Shown: one piece after another, positions 26,254 to 34,955 of the stretch
Layout: each line of letters begins with the position of its first letter
How positions within the stretch are numbered: position 1 is the first letter of the stretch
Assembly (NCBI GenBank): GCA_021779835.1
Contig: JAJXZX010000004.1
Coordinates: 62,001-126,000 of the forward strand
From: Pseudomonadota bacterium
GTDB lineage: Bacteria > Pseudomonadota > Alphaproteobacteria > Rhodobacterales > Rhodobacteraceae
Reading direction: 5' to 3'
Length of the DNA: 64,000 nucleotides
Notes under the pieces: generated by a model
Seen by the model: the letters and a program-made list of their open reading frames with translations, nothing else
Database searches by the model: none
What the model was told of the DNA's origin: nothing
Position numbers and translations under genes: made by a program

Positions 26254-26355
26254 AGTGTCGCGCGCGTTGCATGGGCGCGTGCAACAGGCTAACAGACCGC
26301 TCAAAGCAGCCCGGGCCACAGACGTCGGCCCCCCGGAATGACGGAGATCCGTTTC

Positions 26356-27642
26356 ATGTCTGACCCCTTGCGTCTTGGTATTGCCGGGCTTGGCACTGTT
26401 GGCACTGGCGTTGTGAAGATCATTCAGCGCCACGCCGATCTGATTACGGCGCGCGGTGGGCGTCCGGTGGTGATCACCGCAGTATCCGCCCGTGACCACA
26501 CCAAGAACCGGGACGTCGATCTGTCCGGTTACGCTTGGGAAAGCGACCCGGTTGCGCTGGCCAAGCGGGCCGATGTGGATATTTTCGTCGAGGTGATTGG
26601 CGGGTCCGAAGGGCCAGCGCGCGCCGCGACCGAGGCCGCAATTGCCGCGGGCAAGGATGTGGTGACGGCGAACAAGGCGCTATTGGCGCTGCATGGCCAA
26701 GCGCTCGCCGAAGCGGCCGAAGCCAAGGGCGCGGTGATCCGGTTCGAGGCCGCGGTGGCGGGCGGCATCCCGGTGATCAAGGCGCTGACCGAGGGCCTGG
26801 CCGGCAACCAGATCAAGCGCGTGATGGGGGTGATGAACGGCACCTGCAATTACATCCTGACACGGATGGAAAGCGCGGGGCTACCCTATGAGCAAGTGTT
26901 CGAAGAGGCACGCCAGCTTGGCTATCTGGAGGCCGATCCGACGCTGGACGTGGGCGGCATTGACGCCGGGCACAAGCTGTCCCTGCTGGCCGCCATCGCG
27001 TTCGGCACCAAGGTGAGCTTTGACGCGGTGGAGTTGGAGGGGATCCAGAAGATCTCGATCGACGATATCCGCCATGCTGCCGACATGGGGTTCCGCATCA
27101 AACTGCTGGGCGTGGCGCAGATGACCGGCCGCGGGTTGGAGCAGCGGATGTCGCCGTGCCTCGTGCCGTCCGATAGCCCGCTGGGGCAACTGCCCGGCGG
27201 CACCAACATGGTGGTGCTGGAGGGGGATTCGGTTGGCCAAGTGGTGCTGCGTGGCGCTGGTGCGGGCTCTGGGCCAACAGCGAGCGCGGTGATGGGCGAT
27301 GTGATCGACCTTGCGCGCGGCACGCGGTTGTCGACCTTCGGGCGACCTGCGGCCTCGCTTGCCGCGCCGGTGGCAGCGAAGGCGAACGCCCCTGCCCCGC
27401 ATTACCTGAGGATGACCTTGCAGGACAAACCCGGCGCGCTGGCGAAAATCGCGACGGTTCTGGGCGAATGCGGGATTTCCATCGACCGGATGCGGCAGTA
27501 TGGGCATGAGGATACCTCTGCGCCTGTGCTGATCGTGACGCATAAAACCACGCGGGATGCGGTGGATCTCGCCTTGGCCGGGTTTACCGCGACCGGGGTG
27601 ATGGCGGGCGAGACGGTGGCGATCCGGATCGAGCAGGTCTGA
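26356..27642 (+). CDS. hom: Homoserine dehydrogenase
   Basis: A 428-residue enzyme that reduces aspartate semialdehyde to homoserine for threonine, methionine and isoleucine. The NAD(P) site is LGIAGLGTVGTGVV at the N-terminus; the catalytic domain has MNGTCNYILTRM and GYLEADPTLDVGGIDAGHK. A C-terminal ACT domain (LQDKPGALAKIATVLGECGI) suggests feedback regulation by an amino acid, probably threonine. The start at 26356 follows a GGAG and is where homology begins. Confidence 0.97.
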   Translation: MSDPLRLGIAGLGTVGTGVVKIIQRHADLITARGGRPVVITAVSARDHTKNRDVDLSGYAWESDPVALAKRADVDIFVEVIGGSEGPARAATEAAIAAGKDVVTANKALLALHGQALAEAAEAKGAVIRFEAAVAGGIPVIKALTEGLAGNQIKRVMGVMNGTCNYILTRMESAGLPYEQVFEEARQLGYLEADPTLDVGGIDAGHKLSLLAAIAFGTKVSFDAVELEGIQKISIDDIRHAADMGFRIKLLGVAQMTGRGLEQRMSPCLVPSDSPLGQLPGGTNMVVLEGDSVGQVVLRGAGAGSGPTASAVMGDVIDLARGTRLSTFGRPAASLAAPVAAKANAPAPHYLRMTLQDKPGALAKIATVLGECGISIDRMRQYGHEDTSAPVLIVTHKTTRDAVDLALAGFTATGVMAGETVAIRIEQV

Positions 27643-27701
27643 AACGGGACGGGCGTTGCACTGTGCATACTTGGCTACTCGATTGTAATATAATGTTTTT
27701 A

Positions 27702-27726
27702 TGTTAAAGTTAGTCGAAATTTAACA
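27702..27726. promoter_or_regulatory. AT-rich inverted repeat
   Basis: Perfect 7-bp arms TGTTAAA and TTTAACA with an 11-base spacer inside a markedly AT-rich stretch that stands out from the GC-rich surroundings. It may be an operator or promoter element for glpX-recJ, or a structure after hom. Confidence 0.45.
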
Positions 27727-27754
27727 ATTTGACGCCGTGCCTTCAGGCGCCGCT

Positions 27755-27787
27755 GCGCCGCCTCCGGCGGGGATATTTGGACCAAAG
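27755..27787 (+). repeat. Intergenic repeat, copy A
   Basis: A GC-rich palindromic head (GCCTCCGGCGGGG) followed by ATATTTGG and an A-rich tail. The same plan recurs in inverse orientation at 27819-27855 and again at 49180-49217. Such elements are frequent after genes in Rhodobacterales, from general knowledge of these genomes. Confidence 0.6.
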
Positions 27788-27818
27788 CAATGGGGGCGTT
27801 GTTCTGACCTTCCTCCCG

Positions 27819-27855
27819 CTTCTTTTTGGCTAAAATACTCGCCCGCCGCAGGCGT
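27819..27855 (-). repeat. Intergenic repeat, copy B (inverse orientation)
   Basis: On the minus strand this reads a GC-rich palindromic head (GCCTGCGGCGGGC), then GAGTATTTTAGCCAAAAAGAAGC. With copy A it forms a head-out inverted pair 31 bases apart, like a small BIME-type arrangement. Confidence 0.6.
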
Positions 27856-27986
27856 TCGGCGTTCTGCCGCCCATGGCTCCGCAGGAATTGTGCCGAGGCG
27901 CGCAGTGTTAGCGCTCGCGCCGCTTGTCGGGCGGGGGGTTGCGGGCTAGGAGGGGCTGGAAAAGCCTGTTTAGCAAGGATGTTGTC

Positions 27987-28952
27987 ATGGCCGATACCGT
28001 CGAGTTTTACGATCGCATGTTGTCGCTGGGTCTCGCGCGTGTGTCGGAGGCGGCGGCGCTGGCCTCGGCGCGCATGATCGGGCGCGGCGATGAGAAGGCC
28101 GCCGATCAGGCCGCTGTCAACGCGATGCGCGAGCAGCTGAACCTGTTGGATATCAACGGCGTCGTGGTGATCGGCGAGGGAGAGCGCGATGAGGCGCCGA
28201 TGTTGTTTATCGGTGAGAAGGTCGGCACCGGCAAGGGCCCGGCGGTGGATATCGCGCTCGACCCGCTCGAAGGCACCACGCTGACTGCCAAGGATATGCC
28301 GAATGCGCTGACCGTGATCGCGATGGCGCCACGCGGCACGCTGTTGCACGCGCCGGACGTGTATATGGAGAAGCTGGCGATTGGGCCGGGCTATGCGGTC
28401 GACACCGTGACGCTGAGCATGAGCCCGTCAGAGCGGGTGGCGGCGCTGGCGAAGGCCAAGGGCTGTGCCGCGTCTGACATCACCGTATGTATTCTGGAGC
28501 GGCCGCGCCATGAGGCGTTGATCGCCGAAGTCCGCGCGACGGGCGCGGCGATCCGGCTGATTACCGATGGCGATGTGGCAGGCGTAATCCATTGCGCCGA
28601 GGCGGCGATTACGGGCATCGACATGTATATGGGCTCTGGCGGCGCACCCGAGGGCGTGCTGGCGGCGGCGGCGTTGAAGTGCATGGGCGGGCAGATGTAC
28701 GGCAAGCTGTTGTTCCGCAACGATGACGAGCGCAGCCGCGCCGTGCGCGCTGGCATCAAGGATTTCGACCGCATCTATACGCGAGATGAGTTGGTGACGG
28801 CAGATGTGATCTTTGCCGCGACCGGGGTGACTGACGGCTCCATCGTGCGGGGCATCAAGCGCGAGGTCGGGTTCCTGACCACAGAAACGATGCTGATGCG
28901 GTCCAAGACCGGCTCTGTCCGCCGGATGATTTACCGCACGCCGGTAAAGTGA
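27987..28952 (+). CDS. glpX: Class II fructose-1,6-bisphosphatase GlpX
   Basis: A 321-residue metal-dependent phosphatase of gluconeogenesis that hydrolyses fructose-1,6-bisphosphate. Recognised by VVIGEGERDEAPMLFIGEKVG, DIALDPLEGTTLTAK and GIDMYMGSGGAPEGVLAAAA. The start at 27987 follows AAGGATG and is the usual N-terminus (MADTVEFYDRMLSLGLARV). Its stop overlaps the recJ start by 4 bases, so the two are co-translated. In related organisms a bifunctional sedoheptulose-bisphosphatase role is possible. Confidence 0.96.
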   Translation: MADTVEFYDRMLSLGLARVSEAAALASARMIGRGDEKAADQAAVNAMREQLNLLDINGVVVIGEGERDEAPMLFIGEKVGTGKGPAVDIALDPLEGTTLTAKDMPNALTVIAMAPRGTLLHAPDVYMEKLAIGPGYAVDTVTLSMSPSERVAALAKAKGCAASDITVCILERPRHEALIAEVRATGAAIRLITDGDVAGVIHCAEAAITGIDMYMGSGGAPEGVLAAAALKCMGGQMYGKLLFRNDDERSRAVRAGIKDFDRIYTRDELVTADVIFAATGVTDGSIVRGIKREVGFLTTETMLMRSKTGSVRRMIYRTPVK

Positions 28953-30694
28953 CGCGCGCGTTTCTAGGCGTCGAAGCGTCCATCACCGGGCGTCGCTGGG
29001 TCGGGCCGTCCGCCGAGGATGACCGGCAGGCCGAGGCGATGGCGCAGGCGACGCGCCTGCCCTTGGCCCTCTGCCGGGTTCTGGCGGCGCGTGGGGTGGC
29101 AGCGGCGGAGGCGGACGCGTTTCTGGCGCCCGCCTTGCGCGATTTGCTGCCCGATCCGCTGAGCCTGCGCGATATGGGCGCTGCGGCGGCGCGGTTTCTG
29201 GAGGTGGTGAAACGGCGGCAACGCATCGCGATCTTTGCCGATTACGATGTGGATGGCGGATCGTCTGCCGCGTTGCTGATCGTGTGGTTGCGCGCTGTAG
29301 GGCGCGAGGCGACGCTTTATATTCCCGACCGGATTGACGAGGGCTATGGACCCAACGTGCCCGCGATGCAGGCGCTGGCGGCGGCGCATGACCTGATCGT
29401 CTGCGTCGATTGCGGCACGCTGAGCCATGAGGCGATTGCGGCGGCCAAGGGGGCGGATGTGGTGGTGCTGGACCATCACCTTGGCGGCGAGACTTTGCCG
29501 CCGGCTTTGGCGGTGGTGAACCCGAACCGGCAGGACGAGTCTGGCGATCTGGGCCATCTCTGTGCGGCGGGCGTGGTGTTCCTGATGCTGGTCGAGGCGA
29601 ACCGGCAGATGCGTGGTGAGGGGGCAGCAGGGCCTGACCTGATGGCGATGCTGGATCTGGTGGCGCTGGCCACGGTGGCCGATGTCGCGCCGCTGGTGGG
29701 CGTCAACCGGGCGCTGGTGCGGCAGGGCTTGAAGGTGATGGCACGGCGCGAGCGGCCGGGGTTGGTGGCGTTGGGAGACGTCGCGCGGATGACCGAGGCG
29801 CCGACCGCCTATGCGCTGGGGTTCCTGCTGGGGCCGCGGGTCAATGCCGGGGGCCGCATCGGGCAGGCCGATCTGGGCGCGCGGTTGCTTTCGACCGCCG
29901 ATATACACGAGGCGAAGGCGCTGGCCGACCGGCTGGACGGGTTGAACACCGAGCGGCGCGAGATTGAGGCGCGAGTGCGCGAGGCGGCACTGGCGCAGGC
30001 CGAGGCGCGCGGGCTTGACGGGCCGCTGGTCTGGGCGGCGGGCGAAGGCTGGCACCCCGGCGTGGTGGGGATCGTGGCGGCGCGGCTGAAAGAGGCGACC
30101 AACCGCCCGGCAGTGGTGATCGGGTTTGATGGCGACGAGGGTAAGGGCTCGGGCCGGTCGGTCTCTGGCGTCGATCTGGGGGCTGCGATCCACCGGCTGG
30201 CGACCGAGGGGCTGCTGGTGAAGGGGGGCGGGCACAAGATGGCCGCCGGGCTGTCGGTGACGCGCGACAAGCTGGAAGCGGCGATGGCGCGGCTGGGCGA
30301 GCTTTTGGCGCGGCAAGGTGCGGGGGCCGGGGGGCCTGCCGATCTGCGGCTGGATGGGATGCTGATGACAGCCGCGGCGACCCATGCGCTGATCGAGCAG
30401 ATCGAGGCGGCGGGGCCGTTTGGCGCCGGGGCCCCTGCCCCGCGTTTCGTATTCGCCAGCCAGCAAGTGACGTCCTCGCGCCGGATGGGAGAATCACATC
30501 TGCGCATCAGCTTTGGCGACGGCACCGGGCCGAAGATCGAAGCGGTGGCTTTTGGCGCGTTTGACGGGCCGTTGGGGCCGTTGCTGGAACAGCCGGGCGC
30601 CGGGCGCTTTCATCTGGCGGGGCGTTTGGAGCTTAATTCATGGGGCGGACGCACCAAAGTGCAGCTGCGTCTGGAGGATGCGGCACGCGCATAG
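28949..30694 (+). CDS. recJ: Single-stranded-DNA-specific exonuclease RecJ
   Basis: A 581-residue 5'-3' exonuclease for recombination and mismatch repair. The DHH-family motifs are present: ADYDVDGG with Asp98, Asp100 and Asp102, VCVDCGT, and DHH at 175-177. The DHHA1 part contains GRSVSGVDLGAAI and KGGGHKMAAGL, and an OB-fold follows. Translation begins at GTG overlapping the glpX stop. Confidence 0.96.
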   Translation: MTRAFLGVEASITGRRWVGPSAEDDRQAEAMAQATRLPLALCRVLAARGVAAAEADAFLAPALRDLLPDPLSLRDMGAAAARFLEVVKRRQRIAIFADYDVDGGSSAALLIVWLRAVGREATLYIPDRIDEGYGPNVPAMQALAAAHDLIVCVDCGTLSHEAIAAAKGADVVVLDHHLGGETLPPALAVVNPNRQDESGDLGHLCAAGVVFLMLVEANRQMRGEGAAGPDLMAMLDLVALATVADVAPLVGVNRALVRQGLKVMARRERPGLVALGDVARMTEAPTAYALGFLLGPRVNAGGRIGQADLGARLLSTADIHEAKALADRLDGLNTERREIEARVREAALAQAEARGLDGPLVWAAGEGWHPGVVGIVAARLKEATNRPAVVIGFDGDEGKGSGRSVSGVDLGAAIHRLATEGLLVKGGGHKMAAGLSVTRDKLEAAMARLGELLARQGAGAGGPADLRLDGMLMTAAATHALIEQIEAAGPFGAGAPAPRFVFASQQVTSSRRMGESHLRISFGDGTGPKIEAVAFGAFDGPLGPLLEQPGAGRFHLAGRLELNSWGGRTKVQLRLEDAARA

Positions 30695-30772
30695 AAATTT
30701 TGCGCGACAGAAATGCGAAATGCCTCTTGCGAGTCACGCAGGCATTGCCTAAACACCGCCCACGCCGACAGT

Positions 30773-30847
30773 GGCCCGTTCGTCTATCGGTTAGGACACC
30801 AGGTTTTCAACCTGGTAAGAGGGGTTCGACTCCCCTACGGGCTGCCA
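30773..30847 (+). tRNA. tRNA-Glu (anticodon TTC)
   Basis: 75 bases including an encoded CCA. The acceptor arms GGCCCGT and ACGGGCT pair with one G-T; the anticodon stem CCAGG/CCTGG holds the loop TTTTCAA with anticodon TTC; the T-arm has GGTTCGACTCC. It is preceded by recJ on the same strand. Confidence 0.96.
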
Positions 30848-30905
30848 TCGGTTTTTCCAGAAAACCGAATATGATGCGAAACCAGTGCGTTACTGATCGC
30901 GCCTG

Positions 30906-31454
30906 TCAGAGTGTGCCAGCATTGGGTTGGGTTGCGACAACGTGCTGGTGCAACTGGATAGTCAGCACCTCGACCCGCTCGGTCAGGCCTTTGATCTCTT
31001 CGGTCAGCGCAGTGTTTTGCTGCAACATCTCTACCAAAAGCGCGGTTTGTTTGGCGGCGACGGCCTGACGGTCTTCGTTGATCAGCTGCAAGGACTCGCG
31101 GTGTTGGGCGTCGGCAAGGGCGGTGGCCTTGTCGCGGTCGGCCTGACGGGTCTGGGCCAACAGGATCAGCGGCGCGGCATAGGCGGCCTGAAGGCTGAAC
31201 GCGAGGTTGAGCAGGATGAAGGGGTAAATGTCGAAATGCGTGTAGCCGACCGAGTTGATCAGAATCCAGATACTGACCACCACGGTTTGCCCGATCAGGA
31301 ACACCGGCGTGCCGAAAAACCGCGCGAAGGCTTCGGCCTTCAGCGCAAACCAGTCGCCGCCGAACGGGCGGTCGAGGTGCGCGTGGGCGAGGTGGAACCG
31401 GTCGGCTTGCCGGTCATTTACGTCGTTGGAAACCGGGTTGGCGTTCGACTCCAA
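30906..31454 (-). CDS. DUF1003 family membrane protein
   Basis: A 182-residue protein with two membrane segments (FLIGQTVVVSIWILINSVG and IYPFILLNLAFSLQAAYAAP) followed by QTRQADRDKATALADAQHR, the DUF1003 pattern, and a C-terminal coiled coil of about 60 residues. Function unknown. The start is inferred to be TTG at 31454 because AAGGGGGA lies about 6 bases upstream and no suitable ATG exists before the domain. It is divergent from the alpha-glucosidase gene. Confidence 0.85.
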   Translation of the reverse strand: MESNANPVSNDVNDRQADRFHLAHAHLDRPFGGDWFALKAEAFARFFGTPVFLIGQTVVVSIWILINSVGYTHFDIYPFILLNLAFSLQAAYAAPLILLAQTRQADRDKATALADAQHRESLQLINEDRQAVAAKQTALLVEMLQQNTALTEEIKGLTERVEVLTIQLHQHVVATQPNAGTL

Positions 31455-31601
31455 GGTGTCCCCCTTTGGCTGACTTTCGTGGAAGGTGACACAGGACGGG
31501 CGCGCTGTCATCTTTTGCGGCAAGGGGCGGCTGACGCCACGCTTTGACACGCAATGCTGCGCGTGCAATGTCTGGGAAAAGCGGCGGTTCAGGGGCAGAG
31601 T

Positions 31602-33236
31602 ATGCGGGATTGGTGGCGTGGCGCGGTGGTTTACCAGATCTATCCGCGGTCGTTTCAGGATGACTCGGGCGATGGGATCGGCGATCTGGCAGGCATCACG
31701 CGGCGGCTGGATCATGTGGCTGGGCTGGGGGTTGATGCGATCTGGCTGTCGCCGATCTTCACCTCGCCGATGGCCGATATGGGCTATGACGTATCGGATT
31801 ACACCGACATTGACCCGCTGTTTGGCACGCTTGCCGCGTTTGACGCGCTGGTGGCGCGGGCGCATGAGCTGGGGCTGCGCGTCATCCTCGATCAGGTGCT
31901 CTCGCACACCTCTGACAAGCATCCCTGGTTCAGCGCAAGCCGCGCCGACAGGACCAATGCCCGCGCGGATTGGTATGTCTGGGCCGACCCGCAAGCCGAT
32001 GGCACACCGCCGAACAACTGGCCCTCGGTTTTTGGTGGCACGGCGTGGGAGTGGGACACGCGGCGGCGGCAGTATTACCTGCACAACTTTCTGACCTCGC
32101 AGCCCGATCTGAATTTCCATTGCACAGAGGTGCAGGACGCGCTGCTGGAGACGATGCGGTTCTGGCTGGAGCGTGGCGTGGATGGCTTCCGCCTCGACAC
32201 GGTGAATTTCTATTTTCACGACGCCAAGCTGCGGTCGAACCCGGCGTGGCCGCAAAAGGACGGGCGGCCCGCGATCAACCCCTACGAGATGCAGAACCAC
32301 CTGTATTCCAAGACACAGCCGGAAAATATCGCCTTTCTCAAGCGGATGCGTGCGCTTCTAGAGCGATACGAGGGGCGCGCGATGGTCGGCGAAGTTGGCG
32401 AAAGTCAGCGCGCCGTCGCGGTGATGGCGGAATACACCAAGGGCACCGACCGGCTGCACATGGCCTATTCGTTTGACATGCTGGGGCCAGAGTTCACGGC
32501 GGCGCATTTTCGCAAGTGTCTGGAGGGGTTTTTCACCGGCGCGCCGGACGGCTGGCCGTGGTGGAGTTTTTCGAACCACGACGTGATCCGCCATGTCACG
32601 CGCTGGGCGGCCCATGGCGAGACGACGGACGCGGTAGCTAAGCTGGCAATTGCAATGCTGGTCGGGTTTGAGGGCACCATCGGGCTCTATCAAGGCGAGG
32701 AACTGGGCCAGACCGAGACCGAGTTGAGCTATTACGAGCTGACCGACCCGCCGGGGCTGAAGTTCTGGCCGGAGAACAAGGGGCGCGATGGCTGCCGCAC
32801 ACCGATGGTGTGGGAGGGGCGCGCGCCCAATGCAGGGTTCTCGACCGCGAAGCCGTGGTTGCCGGTGAAAGCGCCGCAAGCGGCGCGCGCGGTGGATCTG
32901 CAAGAGGCGCAGCCGGGGTCGGTGCTGCATGCCTACCGCGCGGCGCTGGCGTTCCGCGCGGGGTCCGAAGTGCTACGCGCGGGGCGGATGCTGTTCGTTG
33001 ATGCGGGCGAGCCGGTGCTGGCGTTTCACCGGGTGCTGGGCGATGCGGCGTTGACTTGCGTGTTCAACCTGTCGGCCAAGCCGGTGGCCCTGACGCTGAC
33101 GGGTGCGGCAGTGCGGGCAGTCGGGCCGTCGGCGGCGATGACGCTAAACGGCGGGGCGCTGGTCTTGGGGCCGAGTGGGTATGGATATTTTTCCTCCTCA
33201 GGCGGGGTGGTGCCGGGTGTGACACGGCAAAGCTAG
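31602..33236 (+). CDS. GH13 alpha-glucosidase
   Basis: A 544-residue exo-acting alpha-glucosidase of the oligo-1,6-glucosidase type. The catalytic residues are visible: Asp199 (GFRLDTVN, nucleophile), Glu264 (MVGEVGES, acid/base) and Asp327 (FSNHDV). The N-terminal VVYQIYPRSFQDDSGDGIGD is the family signature. It likely hydrolyses maltose, isomaltose or sucrose-like sugars in the cytoplasm; no signal peptide is seen. The start at 31602 has AGGGGCAG upstream. Unlike many homologues it is not in an ABC sugar-transport operon. Confidence 0.93.
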   Translation: MRDWWRGAVVYQIYPRSFQDDSGDGIGDLAGITRRLDHVAGLGVDAIWLSPIFTSPMADMGYDVSDYTDIDPLFGTLAAFDALVARAHELGLRVILDQVLSHTSDKHPWFSASRADRTNARADWYVWADPQADGTPPNNWPSVFGGTAWEWDTRRRQYYLHNFLTSQPDLNFHCTEVQDALLETMRFWLERGVDGFRLDTVNFYFHDAKLRSNPAWPQKDGRPAINPYEMQNHLYSKTQPENIAFLKRMRALLERYEGRAMVGEVGESQRAVAVMAEYTKGTDRLHMAYSFDMLGPEFTAAHFRKCLEGFFTGAPDGWPWWSFSNHDVIRHVTRWAAHGETTDAVAKLAIAMLVGFEGTIGLYQGEELGQTETELSYYELTDPPGLKFWPENKGRDGCRTPMVWEGRAPNAGFSTAKPWLPVKAPQAARAVDLQEAQPGSVLHAYRAALAFRAGSEVLRAGRMLFVDAGEPVLAFHRVLGDAALTCVFNLSAKPVALTLTGAAVRAVGPSAAMTLNGGALVLGPSGYGYFSSSGGVVPGVTRQS

Positions 33237-33253
33237 GCCGGCGGGTCGGCGCT

Positions 33254-34300
33254 TTACCCGGCGGGCACAATGTCCGGCAGATCAAGGTCGGGGCTGTAGG
33301 CGGTGGCACGGCTGCGGCCGCCGTATTTGGACGCGTAAAGTGCCCGGTCCGCGTCGCTGAGCATACGGTCGGGCTGCGGCGGGTCGTACTGGGTTGAAAC
33401 GTTCATGCCGATACTGGCAGAGACGCGGCAGGCCTTGCCCTCGAAGTAAAACGGCTGCGCGAGGGTTTGGATGATGCGCTCGGCGATAGTGGCCAGGCGC
33501 TCTGTCTGCGCGAGGCCCGGGAAGATCAGCACGAATTCGTCGCCTCCGACGCGGGCAACGGTGTCGCCGGTGCGGGTTTCCGCGCGCAATACGCGCGAAA
33601 CGCATTGCAGGACGTGATCACCCGCCGCGTGACCAAGCGTGTCGTTGACCTGTTTGAAAAAGTCGAGATCGACGTGCATCAGCCCAAAAGCCACGCCCGA
33701 CAGGATCAAGCGGTCGATCACCGTATCCATCTTGCGGCGGTTGCCGAGGCCGGTCAGCGTATCGGTGAGCGCCTGTTCCTCTGCCTCGGACTTGGCAAGT
33801 TGCAGGCGGCGGTTGAGGTCGTGCAATTCTGTCATCACCGCAGATTTCGCCTCGGCCAGATAGAGCATTTCGACGGTGAGGTCGGTGGGCGCGAAATCGG
33901 CGTCGGTCAGGTCATGGGCGCGCACCGCCTCTGCCACCTCGATACCGAAGGACAGGTTGACCAACGCCCCCTGCCCGTCCGCCAGCGGCACGGCGATGCC
34001 GCGAAAGCCGGTTTGCGGGCGGATGCGCAGTTGCAGGTGCAGGCGGGTGCCCGCGAGGCGCATCACATCGTCCATCGTGCTGGCGTGGCGCGGGCGGCGG
34101 ATGTGAAACACCTCGAGAAAGCGCAGGCCGGTGGGGTCGGCACCGCCGAGCAGTTTGCGCAAGGTGGCGCCGACGGCGCGGATATGGCCGCTGGGCGAGA
34201 GCCAAAGAAACATCGGCATCAGGCACTCCAGCGCCTCTGGCGCGAGACGGATAAAATTGTCATCCGGGATGGCGTCGCGCAGCAGGTGTTGAGCGGCCAT
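33254..34300 (-). CDS. HNOBA-GGDEF diguanylate cyclase
   Basis: A 348-residue cyclic-di-GMP synthase. Residues about 15-130 resemble a heme-NO-binding-associated (HNOBA) domain (PEALECLMPMFLWLSPSGHI), then a coiled-coil linker (about 141-178) and a GGDEF domain with the intact motif at 252-256. An RTGD I-site at 243-246 predicts product inhibition. The ATG overlaps the H-NOX stop by one base (TGATG), so the two proteins are made together and presumably form an NO-responsive complex. H-NOX control of a cyclase is established for several bacteria; direction of control here is unknown. Confidence 0.92.
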   Translation of the reverse strand: MAAQHLLRDAIPDDNFIRLAPEALECLMPMFLWLSPSGHIRAVGATLRKLLGGADPTGLRFLEVFHIRRPRHASTMDDVMRLAGTRLHLQLRIRPQTGFRGIAVPLADGQGALVNLSFGIEVAEAVRAHDLTDADFAPTDLTVEMLYLAEAKSAVMTELHDLNRRLQLAKSEAEEQALTDTLTGLGNRRKMDTVIDRLILSGVAFGLMHVDLDFFKQVNDTLGHAAGDHVLQCVSRVLRAETRTGDTVARVGGDEFVLIFPGLAQTERLATIAERIIQTLAQPFYFEGKACRVSASIGMNVSTQYDPPQPDRMLSDADRALYASKYGGRSRATAYSPDLDLPDIVPAG

Positions 34301-34893
34301 CAGAGCGCCCCAGTGTGGCTTGCGAGGCTGAAGCGTCGCCCCGCGGCAAAACGATGTTCGAGAAGATTGATGGTTATGGTTTCCACCGCGACATCCGAGC
34401 CGTCGTAATCAAGCAGCACCAGCGCGCCGTAGTCATCGGCCATCGCGCGCAGCACGCCGACCATGACATGGCCATACCCCTTGCCCGCGCCGCGGCAATA
34501 GAGGGTGAAATGGTGATCGGAGCGCGCGACGAGTTCCAGTTGTGGGAGTTCCAATTCTGGCACTGCGAGGCGCCCGCGCGAGGGAAGATCGTCGAGCGAA
34601 TGCAGAAAATCCACGAAGGTGACGCCACCAAAGCGCAGCAGACGGCGCAGCGGTTCAAGGTGGGGATGCGAGACGAGGTAGGTTCCCATATCCTCCAACA
34701 GCGTATCCCGCGGCCGCGCGAGGCGGTTGGCGGCGGAGGTCAGCACAGCCTCTGTCAGCGCGTCGTCATAGGACAGCATCGCCTCGAAATTATCAAAGCC
34801 AAGGCGGGCGTCGAGCGCGACGTTTTGCCAAAGCGCGGCCCCATAGGTGTCGCGCAGGAAGCTTTGGATAGACCGATTTATCAGCCCGTGCAT
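34300..34893 (-). CDS. H-NOX heme-based nitric oxide sensor
   Basis: A 197-residue protein starting MHGLINRSIQSFLRDTYG, the H-NOX N-terminus. The proximal heme ligand is His98 in GGVTFVDFLHSLDDLP. The propionate-binding YxSxR motif is altered: the aligned stretch reads Tyr132-Cys-Arg-Gly-Ala136, so only the Tyr is conserved. Heme binding is still likely but its affinity or geometry may differ. It is co-translated with the HNOBA-GGDEF partner. GAGAGGGG lies upstream as ribosome-binding site. Confidence 0.93.
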   Translation of the reverse strand: MHGLINRSIQSFLRDTYGAALWQNVALDARLGFDNFEAMLSYDDALTEAVLTSAANRLARPRDTLLEDMGTYLVSHPHLEPLRRLLRFGGVTFVDFLHSLDDLPSRGRLAVPELELPQLELVARSDHHFTLYCRGAGKGYGHVMVGVLRAMADDYGALVLLDYDGSDVAVETITINLLEHRFAAGRRFSLASHTGAL

Positions 34894-34955
34894 CGAAGAA
34901 CCCCTCTCTCATGAAGGGAGCCTAGGACACAGTCGTTAACAAATATGCAAAGCCG

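Larger units (their letters stand above)
27643..27986. other. Intergenic between hom and glpX
   Basis: About 345 bases holding an AT-rich stretch (about 27670-27735) with an inverted repeat, then two copies of an intergenic repeat in opposite orientations, then the glpX ribosome-binding site. These parts are listed separately. Confidence 0.6.

Noticed and set aside
33165-33210. Possible fourth copy of the intergenic repeat near the end of the alpha-glucosidase gene
   Set aside because: Only a GGATATTTTT core is shared; the GC head and AAGAA tail are missing and the stretch is coding.
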